Below are positions 43,451 through 52,520 of a stretch of 64,000 nt of DNA, piece by piece. Both the position numbers and the translations under genes were made by a program. The notes under the pieces were generated by a model. The model did not search any database. It saw only the letters and a list, made by a program, of their open reading frames with translations, and had not been told where the DNA came from. Source of the stretch: Thiofaba sp039822285. Its GTDB lineage: Bacteria; Pseudomonadota; Gammaproteobacteria; Halothiobacillales; Halothiobacillaceae. Where the stretch lies: assembly GCF_039822285.1 (NCBI RefSeq), contig NZ_JBAJEY010000001.1, forward strand, positions 124,001-188,000. The letters run 5' to 3'. The stretch's first letter is position 1. Each line of letters opens with the position of its first letter.

Positions 43451-44169
43451 GCCAGTGCCCATGCGCAGGCGAGGGCGAGCAGCAACGACTCGCTCACCTC
43501 CGTGCCTGCCCCCAGCATGTCCCCGCTCATCCCACCGACCCTCCAGTGCAGGAAGGCGGCCCAGCAGGCGAGGACCAGTGGCGCCAGCAGCAGGACGGGG
43601 GCATAAAGAAAGGCGGCGGCCAACAGCAGCAGGCCCCAGCCGATGATGGCCCAGGGGGGGATGCGCCAGGCAAAGCGCTCCCCGAGCCCCCGGTCCAGGG
43701 GCGGCAGGAGCCGGGCCCAGACCAGGGTGCCCAGCCGCCCCCAGGCGGGGATCAAAAGCAGGGCCAGCCACAGCCCTTCGCGCACGGCCAGCATCAGCAG
43801 CACGAGCTTGGTCATGAGCTGGAGATTCAGGGCCAGCGCACCCATCCCGCCGATGTGCGGGTCACGCATGACGACCAGCAGGCGCTTGGGGTCACGGTGG
43901 GCCGCGCCCAGGCCGTCGAACAGATCGGAGAGGCCATCCAGATGCAGCCCGCCGGTCACCCACACCCAGGCCAGCAGCCCCAGCAGTGCGCCCAGCCACG
44001 GGTCGAGCCGTGCGCCCAGCCAGGCGGCGGCGAGGACGACGGCACCGATCATGAGTCCCACCAGGGGGAACCACACCGCGCTGCGGGTCAGCTCGGTGGG
44101 ATCGAAGTCACGCAGGGGGGGCGTGGGCAGCCGGGTAAGGAACTGGGTGGCGAGGATGAGGCCGCGCAC
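43447..44169 (-). CDS. cobS: adenosylcobinamide-GDP ribazoletransferase (cobalamin synthase)
   Basis: This membrane enzyme of 240 residues joins adenosylcobinamide-GDP to alpha-ribazole (or its phosphate) in the last assembly step. It has several helices and the family segments TRLPTPP, TGGLHLDGLSDLFDGLGA and DPHIGGMGALAL. It starts one base after the cobC stop and overlaps btuF. Confidence 0.95.
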   Translation of the reverse strand: MRGLILATQFLTRLPTPPLRDFDPTELTRSAVWFPLVGLMIGAVVLAAAWLGARLDPWLGALLGLLAWVWVTGGLHLDGLSDLFDGLGAAHRDPKRLLVVMRDPHIGGMGALALNLQLMTKLVLLMLAVREGLWLALLLIPAWGRLGTLVWARLLPPLDRGLGERFAWRIPPWAIIGWGLLLLAAAFLYAPVLLLAPLVLACWAAFLHWRVGGMSGDMLGAGTEVSESLLLALACAWALA

Positions 44170-44790
44170 TCACGCCCCTCCGGCATGGAAGTAATGCAGG
44201 CGCACACCGTCCTCATCGACCAGGAACTCCAGTCGGGCGACATGGTTGAGTTCCAGCCGCCAGAGGGCGGTCAGCGACAGGCCCAGCAGGCGGCAGAAGA
44301 GCAGGCGCATGGCCCCGCCATGGGTGACGACCAGCACCTGGGGCAGCTTGGGTAGGCGTTCCCAGGCGTGCCAGACGCGCTCGGTTGCAGCGTCCAGCGG
44401 CTCGCCGCCCGGTGGAGGATGGCCGATCGGGTCGCGCCAGAAGGCCTTCAGCGCCTTGGGGCTCTCGGCCATGATCTCGGCGGCGGTCTTGCCCTCCCAG
44501 GCGCCGAAGCCCACCTCCATCCAGTCGGCATCGAGCGCGCACGGCACATCGTGCAGGGCGGCGAAGTCCTGAGCGAAGCTTGCGCAGCGTTTGAGCGGCG
44601 AGCTGATGACCTGGTCGAAGCGTTCGCCGGCCATGGCCTGGTGCATGCTGCGCATGCCGCGATCGGACAGGGGGACGTCCGAATGGCCGTGATAGTGGCC
44701 GGGCTGGGTGGTGGCGCCGTGGCGCAGCAGGGTGATGCGGCGCGGTCCAGTGTCCGGGAGTGCGGTGGTGTGGTGGACGTGCTGGTTCAT
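44170..44790 (-). CDS. cobC: alpha-ribazole phosphatase (histidine phosphatase family)
   Basis: This protein of 206 residues carries the phosphohistidine motif LLRHGATTQ (R23-H24-G25), the GHSDVPLS and SSPLKRC segments, and a second histidine in VVTHGGAMRLL. CobC removes the 5-prime phosphate from alpha-ribazole phosphate or from adenosylcobalamin phosphate. A general phosphoglycerate mutase-like role is possible by sequence, but location between cobT and cobS supports the B12 role. It overlaps cobT by 4 bp. Confidence 0.92.
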   Translation of the reverse strand: MNQHVHHTTALPDTGPRRITLLRHGATTQPGHYHGHSDVPLSDRGMRSMHQAMAGERFDQVISSPLKRCASFAQDFAALHDVPCALDADWMEVGFGAWEGKTAAEIMAESPKALKAFWRDPIGHPPPGGEPLDAATERVWHAWERLPKLPQVLVVTHGGAMRLLFCRLLGLSLTALWRLELNHVARLEFLVDEDGVRLHYFHAGGA

Positions 44791-45836
44791 GTCTTGTCGC
44801 TCACCCCCGCCTCGTCGAAGGTCGCCATGTCCGCGTGCAGGGCACAGGCGAGCCTGAGGATGGCCACCGCGGTCGCTGCACCGGAGCCCTCGCCCAGGCG
44901 CAGGCCGAGATCGAGGACGGGTTCACCCCCGAGGGCCTCCAGCAGCAGGGTGTGGGCAGGCTCAGGCGAGCGGTGGCCGAACAGCCACCAGGTCCTCGCC
45001 CCCGGGGCGATGCGCTCCGCGGCCAGGGCCGCCACGCTGCTGATCACCCCGTCGATGACCGCCGGCAGGCCATGCTCGGCGCAGGCGAGGTAGGCGCCGC
45101 TCATGGCGGCGATCTCGAACCCGCCGACGCGACGCAGGGCCTCGCGGGCGAGGGTGGCTCCACTCAGTCCGTCGGCCGTGTCGTGCAGGGCGAGGCCCTG
45201 CCGGATGACGTCGAGCTTGTGCGCAAGGCCTGCATCGTCCACCCCCGTGCCGCGGCCAGTGACACGCTCGGGCGCAAGGCCCAGCAGCAGGCAGGCAAGC
45301 AGGCTGCTCGAGGTGGTGTTGCCGATGCCCATCTCCCCGGCGATGAACAGGTCACTGCCCGCGGCCCGGGCCCGCTCCACCGCCGCCCGCCCCTCGGCCA
45401 TGGCCGCATCGAGCTGCTCGGCGCTCATGGCCGGGCCGTGCAGCAGGTTGGCGGTCCCCTGGCCGACCTTGCGCCATAGCACCCCGGGCAGGTCACAGGG
45501 GGCGAGCAGGCTGCCCACGTCCACCACCTCCAGTTGAGCCTGGAGCTCGCGCGCCAGCACGCTGATCGCTGCCCCGCCGCGGGCGAAGTTGACGATCATC
45601 TGCCCGGTGACCTCGCGCGGGTAGGCCGACACGCCCTCCGCCGCCACGCCGTGGTCGGCGGCAAACACGCTGATCCAGGGGCGTGTGATGCGCGGGCGCT
45701 CGCGGCCCTGCATGGCGGCAAGACGGATGGCGAGGTCTTCCAGCCGCGCCAGCGCCCCGGCCGGTTTGGTCAGCCGCGCCTGACGGGCCAGCGCGGCCTG
45801 GCGGGCGGATTCATCGAGTGGATGGATGGCGTTCAT
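44787..45836 (-). CDS. cobT: nicotinate-nucleotide-dimethylbenzimidazole phosphoribosyltransferase
   Basis: CobT activates 5,6-dimethylbenzimidazole to alpha-ribazole phosphate, the lower ligand of B12. The 349-residue length, VFAADHGVAAEGVSAYP, the GEMGIGNTTSSSLL segment and the C-terminal LRLGEGSGAA, with its conserved glutamate, fit the family. The start at 45836 (MNAIHPLDESAR) overlaps cobU by 4 bp. A longer in-frame reading extends into cobU. Confidence 0.96.
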   Translation of the reverse strand: MNAIHPLDESARQAALARQARLTKPAGALARLEDLAIRLAAMQGRERPRITRPWISVFAADHGVAAEGVSAYPREVTGQMIVNFARGGAAISVLARELQAQLEVVDVGSLLAPCDLPGVLWRKVGQGTANLLHGPAMSAEQLDAAMAEGRAAVERARAAGSDLFIAGEMGIGNTTSSSLLACLLLGLAPERVTGRGTGVDDAGLAHKLDVIRQGLALHDTADGLSGATLAREALRRVGGFEIAAMSGAYLACAEHGLPAVIDGVISSVAALAAERIAPGARTWWLFGHRSPEPAHTLLLEALGGEPVLDLGLRLGEGSGAATAVAILRLACALHADMATFDEAGVSDKT

Positions 45837-46354
45837 CGTTCGTCCTTGAGAGTGAGAGGCAGGCCTGCGGCCACGAAGATGACATGATCGCACAAGGTCG
45901 CGATGGCCTGGTTGAGGCGTCCGGCCTCGTCGCGGAAGCGGCGGGCGAGGGCGTTGTCGGGGACGATGCCCAGCCCCACCTCATTGGCCACGAGGATGGT
46001 GCGCCCAGGCGCGTGGGGCAGGATTTCGAGCAGTGCGGTACGCTCGCCTTCGAGCCGGTCAGTATCCGGATCCAGCATCAGGTTGGTCAGCCAGAGGGTC
46101 AGGCAATCGACGACCAGACAGCGCCCTGGGGCGGCCTCGTTCCGCAACGTGGCGGCGAGGGCGCGTGGAGCCTCCAGCGTCCTCCAGCCCGCGGGGCGCT
46201 CGGCGCGGTGGCGGGCGATGCGCTCGCGCATTTCCTCATCCAGGGCTTCCGCCGTGGCGATGTAGGTCACCGCAAGCCCGCTCTCGACCGCCAGCCGTTC
46301 GGCCAAGGCGCTCTTGCCACTGCGTGCGCCGCCAAGGATCAGGGTCGTGCTCAT
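45833..46354 (-). CDS. cobU: adenosylcobinamide kinase/adenosylcobinamide-phosphate guanylyltransferase
   Basis: This bifunctional nucleotide-loop enzyme has 173 residues. P-loop GGARSGKS (8-15), the conserved RIARHRAERP with the guanylylated histidine, and VVDCLTLWLTNLM followed by ANEVGLGIVP are CobU signatures. It phosphorylates adenosylcobinamide and attaches GMP. It overlaps cobQ and cobT by 4 bp each. Confidence 0.95.
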   Translation of the reverse strand: MSTTLILGGARSGKSALAERLAVESGLAVTYIATAEALDEEMRERIARHRAERPAGWRTLEAPRALAATLRNEAAPGRCLVVDCLTLWLTNLMLDPDTDRLEGERTALLEILPHAPGRTILVANEVGLGIVPDNALARRFRDEAGRLNQAIATLCDHVIFVAAGLPLTLKDER

Positions 46355-47823
46355 GCCCGGCCGTCCAGGATGGTGATCATGCGCTCCATGTCCAGATGCT
46401 CCTCCACGCTGTCGGCCAGACGCTCGATGCCCTGCTCGCGAAGCCAAGCCATGTCCGGGGCGGACTGCCGGTCTTTCAGCCCGGCCCAAGACAGCAGGGC
46501 GGCGCAGGCCTCGGGCCGATCGAACAGGCCATGGACATAGCTACCGAGCACTTGGCTGTCAGGCGAGATGGCCCCATCCGGCCCCCGTTCGAGCAGGGCA
46601 ACGGGGCGGGCCAGCCCCTCGCCCCGGGTGACGCCCGCATGGATTTCGTAGCCCGTGAGCGGGGCATCGTCAAGGCACAGCCGGCCCGTGACTCGTCTTA
46701 ACTGCTTTTCCGGCTCCAGCACCGTGTCGATCTCAAGCCAGCCCAGGCCCGGGGAAATGCCCGGTTCCCCTTCGATGCCGTGCGGGTCGGCAAGGCTGCG
46801 GCCCAACATCTGAAAACCACCGCACAGGCCGATGAGCTTGCCGCCATAGCGCAGGTGGCGGCGGATGGCTTCTTCCCAACCCTGCGCCCGCAGGAAGGCG
46901 AGATCCTGCCGAACGTTCTTGGAGCCGGGCAGGATGATGAGATCGGCCGGCGGAATGGCCTGCCCTGGGCCGACGAGGTGCACCTCCACCGCGGGATGAT
47001 GGCGCAGTGGGTCGAGGTCGGTGTGGTTGCTGATGCGGGGGAGGACAGGGACGACGACGCGCAGTGTGTCACCCTCTCCCCCGGCCCCTTTCCCCTCCAG
47101 GGAGAGGGGGGAGATGGCATCCTCCGCGTCGATGTGCAGCCCGTGCAGGTAGGGCAGCACGCCCAGTACCGGCCTGCCGGTCTCCTGCTCCAACCAGTCG
47201 AGTCCAGGCTTGAGCAGGCTGATGTCACCCCGGAAGCGGTTGATGACGAACCCCTTCACCCGTGCCCGCTCGGAGGGCGAGAGCAGGGCGAGGGTGCCGA
47301 CCAGGTGGGCGAACACCCCGCCGCGGTCGATGTCGGCGACCAGGATCACCGGGCAGTCCACCGCCTCGGCAAAGCCCATGTTGGCGATGTCGCCCTCGCG
47401 CAGGTTGATCTCGGCGGGCGATCCGGCACCCTCGACGATCACCGCCTCGTGCCGTCCGGCCAGGCGCGCGTAGGACTCCAGCACCGCCGCTCGGGCGGTG
47501 CGCTTGTAGGCGTGGTAGTCGGTCGCATTCAGATTGCCAATGGCCCGCCCCTGGATGATGACCTGGGCTCCGGTGTCGGTGGTGGGTTTGAGCAGGACAG
47601 GATTCATGTCGGTGTGCGGTTCCAGTCGACAGGCCTGCGCCTGCACTGCCTGGGCGCGGCCGATCTCGCCGCCATCCTGGGTGACGGCTGAGTTGAGGGC
47701 CATGTTCTGCGGCTTGAACGGGGCCACGCGGATCCCGCGCCGTAGCAGGGCGCGACAGAGGGCGGTGACAAGGGTGCTCTTGCCTGCATCCGAGGTGGTG
47801 CCCTGCACCATCAGCGTCTTCAT
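46351..47823 (-). CDS. cobQ: adenosylcobyric acid synthase
   Basis: CobQ amidates side chains of adenosylcobyrinate a,c-diamide using glutamine and ATP. The N-terminal DTBS-like P-loop is TTSDAGKST (9-17). FKPQNMALNSAVTQDGGEIGRAQ is the classic family segment. The C-terminal triad-type glutaminase has GLCGGFQMLG and YVHGLFD. Length is 490 residues. A glycine/glutamate-rich insert (SPLSLEGKGAGGEGDTL) between the two domains is encoded by a dispersed C/G-rich repeat at 47069-47114, kept in frame. It overlaps cobD by 4 bp and cobU by 4 bp. Confidence 0.96.
   Translation of the reverse strand: MKTLMVQGTTSDAGKSTLVTALCRALLRRGIRVAPFKPQNMALNSAVTQDGGEIGRAQAVQAQACRLEPHTDMNPVLLKPTTDTGAQVIIQGRAIGNLNATDYHAYKRTARAAVLESYARLAGRHEAVIVEGAGSPAEINLREGDIANMGFAEAVDCPVILVADIDRGGVFAHLVGTLALLSPSERARVKGFVINRFRGDISLLKPGLDWLEQETGRPVLGVLPYLHGLHIDAEDAISPLSLEGKGAGGEGDTLRVVVPVLPRISNHTDLDPLRHHPAVEVHLVGPGQAIPPADLIILPGSKNVRQDLAFLRAQGWEEAIRRHLRYGGKLIGLCGGFQMLGRSLADPHGIEGEPGISPGLGWLEIDTVLEPEKQLRRVTGRLCLDDAPLTGYEIHAGVTRGEGLARPVALLERGPDGAISPDSQVLGSYVHGLFDRPEACAALLSWAGLKDRQSAPDMAWLREQGIERLADSVEEHLDMERMITILDGRA
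47069..47114. repeat. C/G-rich dispersed repeat inside the cobQ coding sequence
   Basis: ACCCTCTCCCCCGGCCCCTT at 47070-47089, then TCCCCTCCAGGGAGAGGGGGGA, resembles the elements at 5840-5875 and 58743-58784. It is in frame with no stop codon and encodes a low-complexity linker of about 16 residues between the two CobQ domains. Confidence 0.7.
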
Positions 47824-48803
47824 GCCATGACCTCCGCAAGGGCCTGCGCGAGACGCCCCCACTCGGCTGCGGTTGCCGGCAGACCGAAACGCAGGCTCGC
47901 CGGGCTTCCGAACAGGCGGGTGAGGATGCCGCGCCGAGCCAGCGCCTCATGGATGCGGGCGGCCTCCGGGGTGCAAATCCACTGGAACAGGGCGCAGCCC
48001 CCGTGCGGGGCGAGTCCGTGCGCGGCCAGCAGCCTGGCGAGGCGCGTGGAATCCTGAGCCAGGCGGGTACGGGTTGTGGCCTGCCACGTCTCATCCTCCA
48101 TCGCGAGCCGGGCGACATGGCGCGACGGATGGGCGATGCTCCACGGGCCGAGGCGCTCGCGCAGCGCCTCCAGCAGGGACGGTTCGGCGAGCACGAAGCC
48201 GACCCGCGTGCCTGCCAGGCCGAAGAACTTGCCGAGCGAGCGCAGCACCACCAGCCCAGCAAGCGGGGCGTGGCGCGCAAGGCTCATGGCGGACGTGGCG
48301 TCGATAAAGGCCTCGTCGACCACCAGCCATCCGCCCCGGGCCGCAAGGCGGGCATGCCAGTCCAACAGGCGGGCCGGATCGAAGGCATGACCGGTGGGGT
48401 TGTTGGGGTGGATGATGACCAGCGCGTCGAGCTCATCCAGCGTGCAGGGGATGTCATCGGGGGCGAGCGGGACCACCTCATGGCCTGCCCGGCGCCAGGC
48501 CTGGGCGTGTTCGGCATAGCCGGGGCTGATGATCCCCACCCGGCAGGCCGGCCGCAGCAGGGGGAGGGCCTGGATGGCGGCCTGCGAGCCGGCCACGGGC
48601 AGCAGGCTGGTGCAGCCGTAGTAGTTGCGCGCGGCGTGCTCGAGGCCGTCGTCCTCCTCCGGCAGGCGTCGCCAGACCTCGGGCGGAAGCTCAGGGACCG
48701 GCCAGCCGCGCGGATTGATGCCGGTGGAGAGGTCCAGCCAGTCTCCCGGAGGGATGCCGTGCCGGCGCGCGGCCTCGTGCAGGCGTCCACCGTGCTCAAG
48801 CAT
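47820..48803 (-). CDS. cobD: threonine-phosphate decarboxylase (aminopropanol linker synthesis)
   Basis: This PLP enzyme of the histidinol-phosphate aminotransferase fold (327 residues) makes (R)-1-amino-2-propanol phosphate, the linker joined by CbiB. STGINPRGWP, NPNNPTGHAFD-type sequence (HPNNPTGHAF) and the PLP lysine in LRSLGKFFGLAGTRVGF are seen. The start MLEHGGRLHEAARRHG overlaps cbiB by 8 bp. Confidence 0.94.
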   Translation of the reverse strand: MLEHGGRLHEAARRHGIPPGDWLDLSTGINPRGWPVPELPPEVWRRLPEEDDGLEHAARNYYGCTSLLPVAGSQAAIQALPLLRPACRVGIISPGYAEHAQAWRRAGHEVVPLAPDDIPCTLDELDALVIIHPNNPTGHAFDPARLLDWHARLAARGGWLVVDEAFIDATSAMSLARHAPLAGLVVLRSLGKFFGLAGTRVGFVLAEPSLLEALRERLGPWSIAHPSRHVARLAMEDETWQATTRTRLAQDSTRLARLLAAHGLAPHGGCALFQWICTPEAARIHEALARRGILTRLFGSPASLRFGLPATAAEWGRLAQALAEVMA

Positions 48804-49722
48804 GGTGGATGCCCTCGATGAGGACAGCGCCCAGCAGGATCAGGATCAGCCACAGGACTGTACCCCGGCTCACCAGGTTCAGGGCGTGCTCGATGTCCCG
48901 CGCTTCGGCAGGGTGTCCCGCACCGAGCGGCGGACGCTCCCGCCACTCGCCGTGATAGCGTGCCGGCCCGCCGAGGCGGATGCCGAGGGCGCCGGCGCCC
49001 GCCGCCATCACGGGCCCTGCGTTCGGACTCTTCCAGGCTGGGGCCTGCGCGCGCCAGCAGGTGAGGGCCTGCCGGGTGTGACCCAGGAGGGCATAGGTGA
49101 GCGCCGTCAGGCGCGCCGGGATGTAGCCCAGCGCATCGTCCAGCCGCGCCGCCGCCCAACCGAAGTGCAGGAAGCGCTCGGTCTTGTAGCCCCACATGGC
49201 GTCGAGGGTGTTGGCGAGGCGATAGAGCACCGTCCCGGCCGGACCCGCGACGAGGAACCAGAACAGCGCGCCGAACACCCCGTCGCTGCCGTTCTCCAGC
49301 ACCGACTCGCAGGTCGCTGAAGCGGGATCGAGGGCCTCTTTGTCGCGGCTCACCAGCATCGCCGCATGGTTGCGGGCGGCCTCCATGTCACCACGCTGGA
49401 GGGCCGCAGCCACCGGCCGGGCGTGATCATGCAGGCTGCGATGGCCGATGGCGAGGTAGAGGGCGACCACCGCCCACAACGGGCCGAGGACGGGCAGGGT
49501 GGCGAGCCACCCGGCAAGGAGGGTGGCAGGGGTCAGCAGCATGAGCACGGCCAAGAGCCCGAGCAGGCGCTGGCGTGTGCCCAGCGGGGAGGGTGGAGGA
49601 TTGAGGCGAACCTCCAGCCAGGTCGCCAGCCGCCCGAAGCCGACCAGCGGATGGAGCCGGCGCGGCTCGCCAACCCGCCAATCCAGCATGACGGCGGCCA
49701 ACATGGTCAAGGCTAGGGGCAT
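48796..49722 (-). CDS. cbiB: adenosylcobinamide-phosphate synthase
   Basis: This membrane protein of 308 residues (CbiB in Salmonella, CobD in Pseudomonas) joins the aminopropanol linker to adenosylcobyric acid. Conserved segments include PRRLHPLVGFGRLATWLE, LVSRDKEALDPASATCESVLENGSDGVFGALFWF, and SPNAGPVMAAGAGALGIRLGGPARYHG. It has several predicted helices. It follows cobO by 20 bp. Confidence 0.95.
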   Translation of the reverse strand: MPLALTMLAAVMLDWRVGEPRRLHPLVGFGRLATWLEVRLNPPPSPLGTRQRLLGLLAVLMLLTPATLLAGWLATLPVLGPLWAVVALYLAIGHRSLHDHARPVAAALQRGDMEAARNHAAMLVSRDKEALDPASATCESVLENGSDGVFGALFWFLVAGPAGTVLYRLANTLDAMWGYKTERFLHFGWAAARLDDALGYIPARLTALTYALLGHTRQALTCWRAQAPAWKSPNAGPVMAAGAGALGIRLGGPARYHGEWRERPPLGAGHPAEARDIEHALNLVSRGTVLWLILILLGAVLIEGIHHA

Positions 49723-49742
49723 GAAAACGCTTTAAATCGTCG

Positions 49743-50348
49743 TCAAAGATCGATGCCAGCCTGGGCCTTGATGCCGGCCCGGTAGGCATGCTTGACATCA
49801 CGCATCTCGGTGACGGTATCCGCAAGCTCGATCAAGGCCTCCGAGGCCCCCCGCCCGGTGACCACCACATGCTGCATCTCGGGGCGGTGGGCCAGGGTAT
49901 CCAGCACCCGGTCGCTGTCCAGGTAGTGATAGCTCAAAAGATAGGTCAGCTCATCGAGCACCACGAGCTGGTAGGACGGGTCGGACAGCATCCGCTCGGC
50001 GATGGCCCAGCCGCGCTCCGCTGCGGCGATGTCGCGGGCACGGTCCTGGGTGTCCCAGGTGAAGCCCTCGCCGAGCACATGCCACTCACACCCCGGCTGG
50101 CGGGAGAAGAAGGCCTCCTCGCCCGTATCCGTGCGGGATTTGATGAACTGGCACACGCCGACCTTCATGCCGTGCCCCAGCGCGCGCGCCACCATGCCGA
50201 AGGCGGAGGAGGACTTGCCCTTGCCGTTGCCGGTGAGCACCACCAACAGCCCTTTTTCCTGATCGGCCCGGGCAATGGCCGCGTCGATCAGGGCCTTCTT
50301 GCGCGCCATGCGTGCCTTGTGGCGGGCTTCTTGTTCGTGTTCGTTCAT
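49743..50348 (-). CDS. cobO: corrinoid adenosyltransferase CobO/BtuR
   Basis: This enzyme of 201 residues adds the adenosyl group from ATP to cob(I)alamin or its precursors. The P-loop GNGKGKSS begins at residue 40, and LVVLDELTYLL and HVVVTGRGASEALIE are family segments. The start at 50348 lies 14 bases past a probable terminator that follows btuB, so expression needs readthrough or its own promoter. A longer open frame upstream overlaps btuB and is not used. Confidence 0.95.
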   Translation of the reverse strand: MNEHEQEARHKARMARKKALIDAAIARADQEKGLLVVLTGNGKGKSSSAFGMVARALGHGMKVGVCQFIKSRTDTGEEAFFSRQPGCEWHVLGEGFTWDTQDRARDIAAAERGWAIAERMLSDPSYQLVVLDELTYLLSYHYLDSDRVLDTLAHRPEMQHVVVTGRGASEALIELADTVTEMRDVKHAYRAGIKAQAGIDL

Positions 50349-50361
50349 AGTGACGCCCGGT

Positions 50362-50383
50362 AAAAACCCCGGACGAGCCGGGG
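50362..50383 (-). terminator. probable intrinsic terminator after btuB
   Basis: On the minus strand CCCCGG (50383-50378), a 5-base loop and CCGGGGTTTTTA form a GC-rich hairpin with a T run. It lies between the btuB stop (50395) and the cobO start (50348), separating the transporter from the biosynthetic genes. Confidence 0.75.
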
Positions 50384-50394
50384 CAGAGGAGGGA

Positions 50395-52245
50395 TCAGCG
50401 CGCGCTCGGCTGGTAACGCAGGGTGACCAGGAAGCCCCGGCCGGGCTGGTTGTACCAGGCGGCTGTCTCGTAATGCGCGTCAAACACGTTGGTGACCCTG
50501 GCCTGCAGGCGCCAGTCGCGTTGCAGGCGGTATTCGGCGCGCAAGTCCAGCGTGGCGTAGGGGTCGAGCTCCACCTTGTTGGCGAGGTCATCATAGCGCT
50601 TGCCCGCGGCATACAGGCGCCCGCCGAAGGACCAGACACCGACATGGCGATCCACATCCACATTCAGGCTTTCCTTGGCCCGACGGGGGAGCGTGTTGCC
50701 CGTGCTGCGGTTTTCCGGGTCGAGCAGGGTGAGTGCGGTGTTGATGTCGAACCCGGCGATTCGCCCGCTTAGGGTGCCTTCGAGCCCACGGATGCGTGCC
50801 TCGTCGATGTTGCCTGGGGAAAAGGTGGCGGTGTTGTAGGCGATGAGATCCTCCACCGTGGTCTGGAAGGCTTGCACGCCCCAGCGGGCGGTGCCGAGCT
50901 TGCCTTGCAGTCCGGCCTCGATCGTGCGCGAGCTTTCCGGCTTGAGCTGGGCATTGCCATAGCCGGGGTAGTACAGTTCATTGAAGGTCGGTGCCTTGAA
51001 GGCTGTGCCGAAGCCTGCCGTCAGGCGCAGTTCTGGGGAGAGGGCATAGCCCCATGCGAGGTTGCCGGTGTTCTTGGTGCCAAACTGTTCGTTGTCGTCA
51101 TGACGCAGGGCGGCCTGCACATCGTGGGCGCCGAAACCACCCTGGTACTGGGCAAACATGCCCGTGTTCTCGCGGGAGCTGACGGCATACCCCTGAACGC
51201 CAGGCTGCCAGCTCGCAAGATCGCCACTGTCCACCTTGTCGCGCTGCCAATCCAGTCCCAGGGTGACGAGTTGATTCTGATCTAGGCTGATGTCGTTTTG
51301 CCAGCTTGCGCTGTCACGGTGCGTGTCGAAGGTGGAACTGTAGACGCCGTTCTTGAAGTTGTCAGCCAGATCCTGGCTCTGGCCCGCCTGGAACCCCATG
51401 CGCCAGTGAGGCAAGGCAGCGAGGTTCAGCTTGGCGCCGACGGTTTGCGTGGTGGTTTCCGCCTCATTCTGGAACGAGCCATCGAAAAAGTTCTTGCCCT
51501 CGCTACGCAGGGCAAAGGCCTCCACGCTGTGGCCCTGGCCAAAACGGGTGCCGAGGCGCAGGCTGCCGGCCTTTTCGCGGTAACCGTCGCGGTCGGGTTC
51601 GACGGTAAAACAGCCCGCTCCATTGGGTGATGGCTTGCCGTTGCAGGCATTGAAGCTGTCCGTGCTCATGCCGCTGACGCTGGCATTGAGCCAGGCGTCC
51701 TTGCCACCACCCGTAAGGCTTGCGCTGCCCTTGTAGGTTTTGTCGCTCCCCACGGACGCACTGAAGGAGGGCGTCAGCGCCCCGCCACCCTTGCGGGTGA
51801 AGATCTGGATCACCCCGCCGATGGCTTCCGAACCGTACAGGCTGGAGCGCGGGCCACGCACCACCTCGATGCGCTCGATCAGCTCAATGGGAATGTTCTC
51901 GAAGGGTGTGGTGCCTGTGGTGGCGGAGCCGACCTTGAGGCCATCGATCAACACCAGCACATGATTGGCATTGCTACCGCGCAGGAAGACGGAGGTGCTC
52001 TTGCCTGCACCACCGTTATTGGCAATGAACACGCCGGGAACGGTTTGCAGGGCCTCGGCCAGCGTAGACATCTGGGTGCGCTCGATGTCCTCGCGGGTGA
52101 TGACGGTCACCGGCGCCAGGGTCTCGTCCGCGGTCTGCGCCGTGCGGGTGGCGGTGACGATGACATCATCCAGGGGATCAGCGGCGAGGGCGATGGATGG
52201 GGCGAGCACGGCCGCGATGGCCGCGGAGAGGGCGAGTTGTTTCAT
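50395..52245 (-). CDS. btuB: TonB-dependent vitamin B12 receptor
   Basis: This outer-membrane beta-barrel of 616 residues imports cobalamin with TonB energy. The signal peptide ends near LAAD (residues 1-22). The TonB box DDVIVTATR follows at about 26-34. The plug domain has VPGVFIANNGGAGKSTSVFLRGSNANHVLVLIDG and VRGPRSSLYGSEAIGGVIQIFTR, which match BtuB. The remainder is the barrel. A cobalamin riboswitch lies directly upstream, so expression should fall when B12 is plentiful. Confidence 0.95.
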   Translation of the reverse strand: MKQLALSAAIAAVLAPSIALAADPLDDVIVTATRTAQTADETLAPVTVITREDIERTQMSTLAEALQTVPGVFIANNGGAGKSTSVFLRGSNANHVLVLIDGLKVGSATTGTTPFENIPIELIERIEVVRGPRSSLYGSEAIGGVIQIFTRKGGGALTPSFSASVGSDKTYKGSASLTGGGKDAWLNASVSGMSTDSFNACNGKPSPNGAGCFTVEPDRDGYREKAGSLRLGTRFGQGHSVEAFALRSEGKNFFDGSFQNEAETTTQTVGAKLNLAALPHWRMGFQAGQSQDLADNFKNGVYSSTFDTHRDSASWQNDISLDQNQLVTLGLDWQRDKVDSGDLASWQPGVQGYAVSSRENTGMFAQYQGGFGAHDVQAALRHDDNEQFGTKNTGNLAWGYALSPELRLTAGFGTAFKAPTFNELYYPGYGNAQLKPESSRTIEAGLQGKLGTARWGVQAFQTTVEDLIAYNTATFSPGNIDEARIRGLEGTLSGRIAGFDINTALTLLDPENRSTGNTLPRRAKESLNVDVDRHVGVWSFGGRLYAAGKRYDDLANKVELDPYATLDLRAEYRLQRDWRLQARVTNVFDAHYETAAWYNQPGRGFLVTLRYQPSAR

Positions 52246-52295
52246 GGTCGGGCCTCAAGAGGCGCGCACACCCGCACGCCTGGTGAAGTGGAATT

Positions 52296-52470
52296 CCGGG
52301 CCGGTCTCCGGGCTTGCGCATGAGGCATCGTCGCCTTCCCATCCCCCAAGGGACAGTGGCCGAGTGGACGCGCCTTAGGAACGCTCACCGTTGCGGGGGC
52401 AGCACAGGTTTCTCACCTGTTTCCCGTTTAACCCTTGGCCTGAATGGCGCAGGGCACCCGAAACGTGGAT
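52296..52470 (-). promoter_or_regulatory. cobalamin (AdoCbl) riboswitch upstream of btuB
   Basis: Reading the minus strand, the classic elements occur in order: CGGGTGCCC, GGGAAACAGGTGAGA, the B12-box type GCTGCCCCCGCAACGGTGA, CACTGTCCC, GGGATGGGAAGGCGACGATG and AAGCCCGGAGACCGGCC. The ends are set by eye. Downstream, before btuB, is a further GC-rich stem (GGCGTGCGGGTGTGCGCGCC) with no T run, so control is more likely at translation than at termination. It would act mainly on btuB, which is followed by its own terminator. Confidence 0.95.
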
Positions 52471-52520
52471 TCGCCCGCGTACAGTCGCGGGCGAGGCGCG
52501 GATTGTAGGGGATGAGGGTG

